Of a stretch of 64,000 nt of DNA, positions 10,924-20,954 are shown piece after piece. The notes under the pieces are model-generated. The model made no database searches, was not told the DNA's origin, and saw only the letters and a list, made by a program, of their open reading frames with translations. Source of the stretch: Cyprinodon diabolis (taxonomy: Eukaryota > Chordata > Actinopteri > Cyprinodontiformes > Cyprinodontidae); assembly GCA_030533445.1 (NCBI GenBank), contig CM060070.1, positions 37,772,501 to 37,836,500 on the forward strand, given 5' to 3'. Position numbers and translations under genes: made by a program. Each line of letters begins with the position of its first letter. Position 1 is the first letter of the stretch.

Positions 10924-12006
10924 TCACATCCTCTGACGGACCCCGGCTTTTGATTTAGCTGGGCATGTGGCGATAAAATGGCCAGGCTCACCACAATACA
11001 GACACAGGTTTCCTTTGACTCTCCGTTGTCTCTCTTTATTGGAAAGTCTAGTGTGCCCAATCTGCATTGGTTTGGCCTCAGCTCCTTCTGTAGACGAGGA
11101 GAAAACGTGAGAAACATGAACAGGAGGAGAAGACGATTGATTCTTAATTCTTGGTCTGGTACTGGGTTCTAGGGATCCAGAAAAAACAGAAGTGCTGTTT
11201 GATGCAGGGGCAACAACAGAAAAATTGTGGCTTCTTTGCCTAGAACTGTTTCTAGTTCGAAGTCTGTTATCCAACCGGATGGTTAATCTGATTAAATCCT
11301 CCAAACTAGCTGGTTCATCGATTGTGGCGAGTTCGTCCTTGATGTTTTCATTTAAAGCCTTAAAATAGGCCCTCTTAAGTGCACACTCATTCCAGCCAGA
11401 GGCTGCGGCTTTAACCCGGAAATCAACAGAAAACTCCGCCACCGACTGATTTCCTTGCTTTAAACTGAGCAAGGCTCGAGAGTCAATGGTTTTGTCAGAA
11501 TCCTGACTAAAAACCTGGGAAAATTCAGTAATGAATTCAGAGAAAGTGCATGAAAAACTGGATTCAAAAGAAAATCTAGCCTCCGCCCACTCCAGGGCTC
11601 GACCAGTGAGTTGTGAAAGGATGAAAGCTATCCTTCTTTTATCATTAGGGAAACTGGCAGGTGAATGTTCAAAGATTAGCCTGCACTGAAATAAAAATCC
11701 TTTGCATTTACTTTGAATACCTGAAAATCTTTCAGGAAGACTCGGGCGGAATTCCGGAAGTGACGTGACAGGTTCTGACCTCTGAGGCGGAAGTAGCTCC
11801 GGAACTGGAAGTAGAGCAGGCTCCGCTCTGGTGTTAGCATTGCTGATTTTGCCAGCTAACTCTTGTAACAGAACACACTGTTGGTCCAAACGTACTTTAA
11901 ATTCACGGAGGGTAGAGAAATGAAGAATGAAGAATATTTCTTGCTCTTCAATCATCCTCCGGAGGTGATCTGCTGGGTTTTGTGAATGGCCGGAGTGTTC
12001 TGTCAT
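10924..12006 (-). CDS. gag: Gypsy (sushi-type) Gag, intact frame of 360 codons
   Basis: Gag forms the virus-like particle that packages the RNA. The N-terminus is MTEHSGHSQNPADHLR, followed by a helical heptad-rich stretch. The central capsid-like domain contains PERFSGIQSKCKGFLFQC, FILSQLTGRALEWAEARF and LKQGNQSVAEFSVDFRV. Near the C-terminus is one CCHC zinc knuckle, CLYCGEPGHFIATC. The start ATG (12006-12004) lies inside the last six bases of the 5' LTR (ATGACA), and the miniature element at 49727-50917 has the same arrangement (MTERSSQQTSPAD), which supports this start. Gag and pol are in separate frames, as in sushi-type elements. The frame is open, but the element as a whole is dead. 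Confidence 0.92.
   Translation of the reverse strand: MTEHSGHSQNPADHLRRMIEEQEIFFILHFSTLREFKVRLDQQCVLLQELAGKISNANTRAEPALLPVPELLPPQRSEPVTSLPEFRPSLPERFSGIQSKCKGFLFQCRLIFEHSPASFPNDKRRIAFILSQLTGRALEWAEARFSFESSFSCTFSEFITEFSQVFSQDSDKTIDSRALLSLKQGNQSVAEFSVDFRVKAAASGWNECALKRAYFKALNENIKDELATIDEPASLEDLIRLTIRLDNRLRTRNSSRQRSHNFSVVAPASNSTSVFSGSLEPSTRPRIKNQSSSPPVHVSHVFSSSTEGAEAKPMQIGHTRLSNKERQRRVKGNLCLYCGEPGHFIATCPAKSKAGVRQRM
11989..11999 (-). promoter_or_regulatory. Self-priming primer-binding site of the gypsy element
   Basis: On the minus strand the LTR ends ATGACA, then one G, then AACACTCCGGC. This 11-mer is the exact reverse complement of GCCGGAGTGTT at 12591-12581 in the LTR, where transcription should begin. 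No match to a tRNA 3' end (TGG...) is seen here. This fits Tf1-group self-priming, where the mRNA 5' end folds back onto the PBS. Confidence 0.8.
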
Positions 12007-12731
12007 AATAGGTCTCTGTGATTAAACCCACATGCAGAACACCACACGAAGCAGGGTAAAAGTTAGCAGTTTATTTAGGAGATGCAAATACACAGAGTAA
12101 ACAAGCACAGGTTCTGGTACTGGTCCGGCACTCGGTTTCACAGAGTATCTGTTGAGAGGGATAGTTTGGTTAGCCAGGCAGCAGTGAAAGCTTGGCAGAG
12201 TTGGGATCTTGGTTTGTACCTGATGAGGTTCAGACAGTTCAGTAGAGAGAGGGAACCGGTTGGGTCCAGAGACTGTGATTCCAGCAGTGAGTTCAGCAGC
12301 TACAGAGCATAGCTTCAGGCTAGCGAGATTCAGACCTTGAGTTGTTCTTCCAGTTCTTTCCTGAGAACTAGTTGGAAGATTCAGGCTGAGGATCTTCAGG
12401 TTTGGCTTCTTCGGGCAGGCAGGCAGGTTTCCAAACATGAGCTCTTCCAGAGCTACTGAGTTCAGTCGGGTTTTCTGTGAGCAGAGAGGACAGAGACTGA
12501 TTAGGATCAGGTTACTCTCTAGAGCAGACAGAGATTCTTAACTCAGGTTGAGGCTCAGGTTCCGCTAACCAAAACTGGTCAACACTCCGGCGCTGAAGAC
12601 AGGTCTGGTCGCTGCTTAAGTAGAGAGGTCTCCTGATGAGCTGATGATCCTCAGGTGTGTAGAAGGCTCCAGCTCAGGAGCCCCACATCGTTCTCTGCTG
12701 GAGACAGGTGGCAGATCTCCAGATCCCAACA
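12001..12731 (-). repeat. 5' LTR of the gypsy element (731 bp)
   Basis: Reads TGTTGGGATC...ATGACA on the minus strand and is followed on the plus strand by the TSD CTGAC (12732-12736). It holds a TTAAG promoter-like motif (12615-12620 region) about 27 bp before the candidate transcription start. Its end provides the gag ATG. Confidence 0.95.
12581..12591 (-). promoter_or_regulatory. Candidate transcription start / R-region self-primer
   Basis: GCCGGAGTGTT on the minus strand, about 27 bp downstream of CTTAAG. Its exact 11-nt complementarity to 11989-11999 suggests that the transcript begins here and serves as its own primer. Confidence 0.65.
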
Positions 12732-12806
12732 CTGACCACCACTTAATTAACTGGAAATGAGTGTTTCCATTAAAAACAACATGGAATTTGTGTAAAACAT
12801 ACTTGA

Positions 12807-12912
12807 GGTCAAACATAGCAGTGGTAGTCTGATGGTTTGTGGCAGCATTGCTGATTCAGGACCAGGTGGGAAAAAGAAAACGGTGATGAAACCATGTATT
12901 CTGCTCTCTACC
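12807..12912 (+). pseudogene. Tc1/mariner transposase fragment
   Basis: The stretch GTCAAACATAGCAGTGGTAG and following bases translate as KHSSGSLMVCGSIADSGPG, which resembles the conserved VKHGGGSVMVWGCxSASGPG core of fish Tc1 transposases. Shortly after comes TTCTGCTCTCTACCACAATA, matching the SALYQ region. Only about 100 bp remain, and the catalytic residues are absent. Confidence 0.65.
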
Positions 12913-15900
12913 ACAATATTTAGGCATATATATATATATATATATAGGCATCAGTTGCAACACGAAACTCATTTAGACATGTAAAGGCTTTGTGCCAAAA
13001 TCTCTCCATAGATTGAAAATAAATAAATAAAATAAATGTTTCACTTTATATTTGTTTATCATGTTGTTTTTGTTTCTTTTTACTTATGATTTGTCATTGG
13101 TTGGTTATCTGGGTGCACACGTTTGGTTGAGTCATTTTGCCACATTTATCTTATTTTCCACTACCGGTAATTCTTTTCTTTTAAGTTGCCAGGTCTTTTG
13201 AAGTTGCCATGTGTGCTTGGCTGGGCCAGTGAAGCAGGAGTACCAGATGCAAATAATCTCAGTCGCACTGAGACTTGATTGGTCTCTTCCACTTATTTTT
13301 GGAAGTGGCGTTGGGAAGTTTAAGTTTTCTCATTTCGTTAGCTTTTCGTTTTACTTCAGTTATTTTCTCTCAGTTTTCTGATTTTGTATTGTATGGATTA
13401 GTTTGCTCTTTATGTTGTAGTTTTGTTAAGATCGCTGTATGTAATGTTCCCACTTCCCACTGTTCATTTTTGGGTCCAGATTTATGTTTAGAGCTTATAA
13501 TTTTGTAGTAAGTAAATTTGTTACAAAAAAATTAAAAATAATAAATAAATAAATTCTCCATAGAGATTTAAAAAGATTAATTACCAATTATAACACCTAG
13601 AATTATGTACAGGGGGAAGTTACATGATCATTTAATGCCAGAGTGCTTTGGAAGGCATTTTTACCCTAATAATTTATCATTAAAAAATGTATTCTTAAAT
13701 TATTAATCAAGGTTGTCCTGGATCTAAAGCATGTATGATTGAAAAAATTCTATCTGAGATCAAATGCTTTTTAATGACAATGCATTGCACATAGTTGTTT
13801 TGGCACAAGGTTAAAAAAAACAACAACTTTAAATTGAGGGTGAAAACTATTTTCTGGGGGAACATTTCAAAGGAAAACAGTCACCCATGTCGCCCTCTAT
13901 AAACTGAAAGGACAGGACTCTTAAGGTGCTGAAATATTAGCACCTCCTGAGGCTGACTGGCCTCTTAGCCAGCCGGTTCACTGGAGGTGATAAATCAAAG
14001 TCCCATTGCGGGGCGGTCCGGAGCAATTTGCTACAGCACGATCCAGCTGTTGGGTTCAGAAATAATGGCTGATTGTACACTGCGGCATCTTGGCATGGAG
14101 AACAATTCAATTTCCAAATGATGAATGACCAGAGTGGTCGGTTCTAATACAGCAGGCTGAGTATGGCACAGCAGCTGTACCAAAAGAAAAAAAGGTTAGG
14201 CTTTTTAAGTAAAATAAAAATCTTTCTAAAGAAAGACAAGTTTTGTGCACATAGTGTTTGCCTCAGCTTAAACAGAGCAGAGGTTAATCTGCGTTAACTG
14301 TTATTGCAGTTGTGTATATGTGTATGTGTATACAGCAATCCCATTAGATACATTGCAAAACCACTGACGTTACAACTGGAAGTATCATTTGAAAACATCC
14401 AGAAATTTAAATTGTGGCTCATATTTAATTCCAAGACAGGTGACACTATGTTTTGAAAAGACGAAGAACATCTGGAACCATGAAATTAAAATGACTACTA
14501 TTCTTGCCCAAGAATTTCTTAACTGTGGTTGGCTTATTTTGATAAAATAACGTGTTTTGATCTTGAACTTCTTTAAGGACATTACCGGTATGCCACAATG
14601 TTGTGTATTTACTACCATCCATCTTATGATTAATCCTGACCCAGTTTCTGTCTTTCAGCTGAAGAAGCAGCCTGTCTCACTGTTAACAACAGTCTGGATT
14701 GGTATCATAATATTTTACTTGGATCATTTACATATTCCTTCATTATTCATTCAACTGTATTTACATATAATATTCAATTTGCCACTTTTGAATATTGTCC
14801 ATTTTTCACCCCCATATATCACACTTATATCTGTTTAATTTAAGGTTGCTTGTTAAGGTTTTCCATTTCTGAAACGTCCTCCACATTCCTGATCAAAACG
14901 TCTTGATTAAGTGGGTCTGACTTCAGCCATATTTTTGTTATTGCTATTTTTGTTTGCAGCCTAGATAACCTTTATTAGAACATACCTTCTTCCCTTACCA
15001 CATCTGTTACATTCACCAAATACATCACCAGACAACTGTGTGGAATTTTAGCCTCTGTTGATCCAACTTTTATCTCCACATCCAGTTATTTCTGTGCAGC
15101 TCCAAAAAAATTTGATAATGACTGTTGTCTAATTCTTCACATTTTATCCAACATTCTTGTAGTATGGAAAGTCTGTTTGCTTTTATTTTAAGAATTAAGA
15201 ATCATGTTAGATTTTTTCCAACTAAACTCCTTCCATAACAATGAATTCATTGCTATATTTCCCACATTTGAATCCATATATCATCAATTATTAATCTTTA
15301 GTTCTGTTTCCCAATAAATTAATAGCTGTCTTCTCTATAGTTTCTCTAATTCCTCACAAATTCCTGTGTGCCAAATTGATTGTCTCTTGAAGGGTCCAAA
15401 AACACTCCAACAATTTTATAAGATTTCCAAAGCTTGAGATATGTTCTAAAACCAAACATTGTTTAAACTTCTCGTTGACTCTCTCTGACCTGTTTTTTTT
15501 TTAATCCTTTTTACTTTACTTACTAATGTTCTCCACGAAACTTCAGAGGTCTTCTTAGAAAAAAAGATTTATAATAAAATTAAATGACACACCAGTGAAC
15601 ACAATTTACTTCTGAAAGTAGTCACTTGCTCTGGGTTACGTCCACGTTATTAGATTTAGAGGGCTTGAATGTATGGGCACGCAATGCTCATTAAGATACG
15701 TCAAAGAATACGGAACCAAGAAAACACAGCTCCTATATAAAGTGTACACGAAAGTAACAGAAACTTCGGTAATATGTAAAGGTTTGTGCTTGAAAAGATA
15801 GGTCTCAAATCAGACAAAAAAAGTTACTGTCAGGAAAATTTTAATATTCCCCCCAAAAAAGAGGTTGTCAGATTCTGACATCATGCTGCCTGCCAGAAGA

Positions 15901-16667
15901 GGGCATGGTCCTCCAATCAGTCAAATCATGTGCTCTACTCCATGTGTACTACTGCAGTGTAAAGGGGTACATGTGGGAATAATAAAAATATGGGCTTGGA
16001 TATTTTTTAAGGAAATTAAACCAATGTCACACCTGAAAGGTCAGACAAAAACAATTTTTTGCTCTTGTAATATCTGTTTCTGACAAACTTAAACATCTTC
16101 ATACATTGCTTTTGAGTGTCTAGCCTGTAGTGAAACATAATGAGATTTTTAAAAAGAAATTAGCCAAACTGTTACAATCTCAAAGCAACAGATGAACACA
16201 TGTCTGTTATTCTCTGCCAGTGGGACCACTGGGTTAACATAACACTTAAACAAAGTCAGGTAATGTAACAGAACAGGCTATAAACTGCATATCTTTACTC
16301 AAATCCATACTGTTTTTTACTAGTTATACAAAAGTTTATCAGTTTCAGTCATATTTTCTATAATTAGTCACTGAGAGACCAGAAGGAGCCTCATTATTCT
16401 CCACTGACCTTAATTTTGACCTAAACTAGCTGATCAGTAGGATGGCCGTATTTTCAAATAAAAAAAGAAATCATTTCACCCAGTTGTAATACACAGTAAT
16501 GATTACTGAAAAAAGTGTATAGTTTAAATAAAAGTAAAGTATCATTTAATAAGAACTTGAGTTAGGCTTTCAGAACTAACAGAACACAGCACAAATATAT
16601 AAGCAAAAAACTTTTAGAGGAAAGTATTTTATTCTTTTCTTTCAATATAAAAAATAAAATAAAAACA
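12913..16667. other. AT-rich DNA, no gene recognised
   Basis: Contains a short (TA)n run near 12928-12946 and A-rich low complexity near 13530-13560. Open frames are all under 100 codons. The stretch 13100-13510 has an LTR-like feel (tail TTTTTGGGTCCAGATTTATG) but no paired boundary. Nothing else can be supported. Confidence 0.5.
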
Positions 16668-17477
16668 GTCCCACTGTTGAACCAGCTACCAGTTGTATTC
16701 TGTGAGGTAGACATCCTGTATACTTTTAAGGCTAGGCTTAAAACATTCCTTTTTGATAAAGCTTATAGTTAGAGTGGCTGAGGTTATCCTGAGCTATCTC
16801 TCTATAGTTATGCTGCTATAGGTTTAGACTGCTGGATCACATAGGACCCCTATTTCATCATTCTGCTTCATTTTATCTCTATTCTTCCTCTCTGCAGAAT
16901 CTATTAGTTCAATCTCTAATGTTCTGCTCTCTCTGCTTTTTCTCATAGTAGCTTCGCCTCATCTGCCCTTGTCTGGCTGTGACTTCATCCTGGAGAGAAA
17001 TATCAGCTATTCTGCTGCCATCAACACCTTTGTTTATAGATGTTGGAAATCTTCTTGTTTTTCAGTGTTGTCTTGTTTCTCTGATTGTGACTGGCTGGAT
17101 GTGCTCTCTTCATCCTCTGACATGGGAGCTGGCTTGGAGCTCGTCTGCCTGGCTGTGTGTTTCCAGGACGGGTCCACCTTTTAGAGTTGCTTTTTGTATC
17201 TTTACTTCTGTCTCCTTGAACCCCAGTCGGCCTCAGCAGATGGCTGCTCACACTGAGCCTCGTTCTGCTGGAGGTTTCTTTCTGTTAAAAGGGAGTTTTT
17301 CCTGTCCACTGTCGCTACAAGCATGCTTAGTGTGAGGGATTGCCTTCCAGTCAATGAATCGATGCAATCAACTGGTTTTCCTTAGATAGAAGACTTTGTA
17401 ACAATTTGACGGTAAAGTGCCTCGAGATGACATGTGTTGTGAATTGGATCTATATAAATAAACTGAATCGAATTGAA
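16668..17477 (+). mobile_element. L2-clade LINE copy B, 3' fragment, diverged
   Basis: Begins within the last codons of the L2 protein (CCACTGTTGAACCAGCTACC) and runs through the 3' UTR to ATAAATAAACTGAATCGAATT. It carries many more substitutions than copies A, C, D, E and F, so it is the oldest L2 insertion here. It contains no functional protein. Confidence 0.9.
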
Positions 17478-17934
17478 AATAGTCTAACAAAAACAGTTAT
17501 TTGTTACATAAACATTTCTTTACTCCAGACTTTTGTTTAATTCTTAATCTAACTTCTTTCAACATTGTCCTTTTTTGCCAGTCCATATAGCTGTAGAGAG
17601 GATCTGATTCAGAAGTTTTTTGTTGCTCACCAAAAAAGCACAAAAAATCGTTGCAAGAAGTATCTTTGAAATTAAAATGCACAAAAAGCAATTCCCTTCA
17701 GTAAAGAAACAGGAAGCTGCTTCTTCCCTTTGGTCCACTTGTTGTGCCTCCATGGGGAAACCTTCTTAACATTTTCATTGTGTGAGGGAAGTACAAAGAC
17801 AAACTGTGCAAACTTCAGTATTTCTGGGTAAAGTTTTTTGCTTTTGGCCTTAAATATTTGCCCCACTTTGCTTCTTTTTCCCAGTGGAATAACAAAGTAG
17901 TCAACTCAGTAGATTTTTAACCTTTCGGACTTTT
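17478..17934. other. No gene recognised
   Basis: Short overlapping minus-strand frames of 64 codons with no domain. It forms the left flank of the minisatellite. Confidence 0.5.
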
Positions 17935-19206
17935 TTTGTTTTTGTGTTGCAGCTTTTGTATTGGCGTTGCGGGTTTTGTATTTGTCTTGCAGCTTTTGTA
18001 TTTGTGTTGTGGCTTTTGTATTTGGTTGTGGGGTTTGTATTTGTGTTGCGGCTTTTGTATTTATGTTGTGGGTTTTGTATTTGTGTTGTGGCTTTTGTAT
18101 TTGGTTGTGGGGTTTGTATTTGTGTTGCGGCTTTTGTATTTATGTTGTGGGTTTTGTATTTGTGTTGTGGCTTTTGTATTTGCTTTACTGGTTTTGTATT
18201 TGTGTTGCGGATTTTGTATTTATGTTGCTGCTTTTGTATTTATGTTGTGGGTTTTGTATTTGTGTTGCAGCTTTTGTATTTGCGTTGCAGGTTTTGTATT
18301 TGTGTTGCAGCTTTTGTATTTGTGTTGCAGCTTTTGTATTTGTGTTGTGGTTTTTGTATTTGCTTTACTGGTTTTGTATTTGTGTTGCGGCTTTTGTATT
18401 TATGTTGTGGGTTTTGTATTTGTGTTGTGGCTTTTGTATTTGCTTTACTGGTTTTGTATTTGTGTTGCGGATTTTGTATTTATGTTGCTGCTTTTGTATT
18501 TATGTTGTGGGTTTTGTATTTGTGTTGCAGCTTTTGTATTTGCGTTGCAGGTTTTGTATTTGTGTTGCAGCTTTTGTATTTGTGTTGCAGCTTTTGTATT
18601 TGTGTTGTGGTTTTTGTATTTGCTTTACTGGTTTTGTATTTGTGTTGCGGCTTTTGTATTTATGTTGTGGGTTTTGTATTTGTGTTGTGGCTTTTGTATT
18701 TGCTTTACTGGTTTTGTATTTGTGTTGCGGATTTTGTATTTATGTTGCTGCTTTTGTATTTATATTGTGGGTTTTGTATTTGTGTTGCAGCTTTTGTATT
18801 TGTGTTGTGATTTGTATTGGTGTTGCGACTTTTGTATTTGTGTTGCCGCTTTTGTATTTGCATTGCGGGTTTTGTATTTGTGTTGCAGCTTTTATATTTG
18901 CGTTGCGGCTTTTGTATTTGTGTTGCAGCTTTTGTATTTGTGTTGTGGCTTTTGTATTTGGTTGCGGGGTTTGTATTTGTGTTGCAGCTTTTGTATTTGT
19001 GTTGTGGCTTTTGTATTTGCTTTACTGGTTTTGTATTTGTGTTGCGGCTTTTGTATTTATGTTGTGGGTTTTGTATTTGTGTTGTGGCTTTTGTATTTGC
19101 TTTACTGGTTTTGTATTTGTGTTGCGGATTTTGTATTTATGTTGCTGCTTTTGTATTTATGTTGTGGGTTTTGTATTTGTGTTGTGGCTTTTGTATTAGT
19201 GTTGAC
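17935..19206. repeat. 20-bp minisatellite with a 260-bp higher-order repeat
   Basis: About 64 tandem copies of a 20-bp unit of the form GTGTTGYRGCTTTTGTATTT, with variants such as GCTTTACTGG. The variants are ordered: the block starting at 18121 recurs at 18381 and again at 18641, a 260-bp period of 13 units, and a rearranged partial block recurs near 19038. A few units are shortened (about 18 bp, e.g. TTTGGTTGTGGGG). All three plus frames are open for hundreds of codons, because neither the unit nor its variants contain stop triplets. The resulting Cys/Phe/Val/Leu repeats are an artefact. Confidence 0.95.
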
Positions 19207-20440
19207 ACCTCTGGGCCACCGTAGAATTTTTTTTTAATGACAATACACGGAAACATTTACATCCTATTTAAATAGATTGAAATGAGAACAATGAGAGAGA
19301 ATTATTCAAAGATCTATGTACCTTTTCATTGGGCTCTTTATCCAAAAATAAACAGTATGTAATGAAATATTTTCCTTGGATATAATTCAGGGATTCCTTT
19401 TGGTTGAAGTTAAAGAATGTTTACCATCACCTCTTGTGAGCAGGAAGAAATAAAATCTTGATAGTTAGACAAAGGGATGACGCAAAGACGCATTTGTGCA
19501 CAAGCACAGCTGGAAGAACAGTTGGTCAGAGTTCAATGCACAGTTCCGGTGTTCTGTCAGACACCCGGACCATTCTGGATTATTTTCACTTGATCCATCT
19601 GTGGTCATACAGAGTGAGCACCGCTGCACAGCAGGTGGGCTGCATGTTCAAACAGGTTGCAGCAGCGCAGCACATACTGCTTAGCAGAATACAGCACAAG
19701 GATACATTTTAAATGTCTAAATGACCACCCACTAATTTTTATTTAGTCTTGTCTCATTGACTAAAAGTCATACCCACAACTCTCAAGTTTTCGTTACCAA
19801 AGATCTATGTTTAGCCCATCAGTTCTTGTTATTATCATGAAAAAACGAGCGTCAACGAAATAATTTCATCATCCCCTTCGTTGATGAAAAAACACTGCTT
19901 CTTGGTTCAAAAAGGGTTAAGTAAACACTATTTTCACCAGCTAGACAGTGAGATAACTATACTCCAATACACAACTTCTATTTCCTTTTGCTTATTCATT
20001 GAAGAATGGCCTCTGACCATCGACTTCTCTTTGACCATCTTAAAACTGCAACACACAAAGCATGATATGAGCTAACAAACCTCGCAAAGTAATATGCTAC
20101 ATGCTTGCTGCAAATTAGCACAAAAACATGTTCATAATTCACTTCACTGTGTAAATGTTCACACTATTGTACACAAAGCAAAGATACCATAATTGTTCTC
20201 TGTTTTTACAGCAAATATTTTCTAATGCAACAACATAATTTGGCATTATTCTGCCTCTAGAGGTTGTTTTTTTCTTTCTCTAAGCTTACAAAACTACAGT
20301 CGTGTTACAAAGCGACCACCAGAGGGCGATATACAGAAGTTTAGAGCTGTACTCCAATATACAAAATGCAGAACAAAATCAAAGTCAGGGGGTTGTGTGT
20401 TGATGCATCTAGTTTATGCTAGAGCAAAGGTTCCTTATAG
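19207..20440. other. No gene recognised
   Basis: Short frames only. A CTCF-like match CCACCAGAGGGCGAT lies at 20316-20330 (last positions off consensus). The final 8 bases (20433-20440) are the left TSD of the next element. Confidence 0.5.
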
Positions 20441-20515
20441 CAGCGGTCCCCAACCACCGGGCCGCAGACCGGTACCAGTCCGTGGGTCATTTGGTACCGG
20501 GCCGCACAGAAAAAA

Positions 20516-20516
<1 letters not shown>

Positions 20517-20582
<66 letters not shown>
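20517..20582. repeat. (TA)n microsatellite
   Basis: An uninterrupted TA run of about 66 bp inside the hAT element; probably highly variable in length. Confidence 0.95.
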
Positions 20583-20583
<1 letters not shown>

Positions 20584-20725
20584 ATAAAATTTATCGACGA
20601 TCAGAGTCTGGGCGATGTTTTATTTTGAAAAATTGTGGTATTCTCTCCCAATTACATCAGTCGGTGCATCTGTGCCTCTTGACACAGGTTAATTCTGTTC
20701 AAGACTCATCCTATCTATAACATCC

Positions 20726-20848
20726 TATCTTTGTGAAGCGGGATTTTCTGCGGTTACAGCAACCAAAACAAAGCTACGGAGCAGACTGGACATCAGGAGC
20801 ACACTTCGTCTGTCATTTTCTCCGATTAAGCCTAGATGGGACCGGCTT
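20726..20848 (+). pseudogene. hAT transposase C-terminal dimerisation segment
   Basis: Translates as YLCEAGFSAVTATKTKLRSR followed by LDIRSTLRLSFSPIKP, which matches the conserved C-terminal hAT dimerisation region of ZBED/Charlie-type proteins (Y-L-C-E-x-G-F-S...K...R-x-x-L). The frame is open for about 41 codons and breaks upstream (TAA at about 20720). The catalytic DDE core is absent. Confidence 0.85.
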
Positions 20849-20954
20849 GTTGTTTTATTTTTATGCTGTTTGTATTTGATTTTATGCATGTCGTATCATT
20901 TTACTTGATCGTAATACCCCCCCACAAAAAAGGTTGGGGACCGCTGCCTTATAG

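Larger units (their letters stand above)
5343..12731 (-). mobile_element. Ty3/gypsy chromovirus (Tf1/sushi type), complete structure, decayed
   Basis: A 7.4 kb LTR retrotransposon on the minus strand. The two LTRs (12001-12731 is the 5' LTR, 5343-6068 the 3' LTR) start TGTTGGGATC and end ATGACA on the minus strand, and CTGAC is duplicated at 5338-5342 and 12732-12736. In minus-strand order it has gag with a zinc knuckle, protease, RT, RNase H, integrase and a chromodomain remnant, then a polypurine tract beside the 3' LTR. A plus-strand L2 (7407-9142) interrupts RNase H. Other damage: frameshifts in the protease region, a frameshift near 7120 in the integrase zinc finger, and a deletion near 6250 that fuses the integrase tail to the chromodomain. 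The LTRs are about 95-97% identical by eye, so the insertion is moderately young. It cannot move on its own. Confidence 0.95.
20441..20946 (+). mobile_element. hAT (Charlie/ZBED-like) element, deleted, with 8-bp TSD
   Basis: The termini CAGCGGTCCCCAACC and GGTTGGGGACCGCTG are perfect inverted repeats, flanked by CCTTATAG at 20433-20440 and 20947-20954. The 506-bp element keeps the two ends, a (TA)n tract (20517-20582) and the last part of a hAT transposase gene. Most of the transposase is deleted, so it is non-autonomous. Confidence 0.93.

Noticed and set aside
17935..19206. CRISPR-like array
   Set aside because: Units are contiguous 20-bp repeats without unique spacers, and the sequence is eukaryotic.
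17935..19240. Open frames of 288-433 codons in all three plus frames, giving Cys/Phe/Val repeat proteins
   Set aside because: They are produced by a stop-free 20-bp tandem repeat; all frames are equally open, and there is no start context, promoter or domain.
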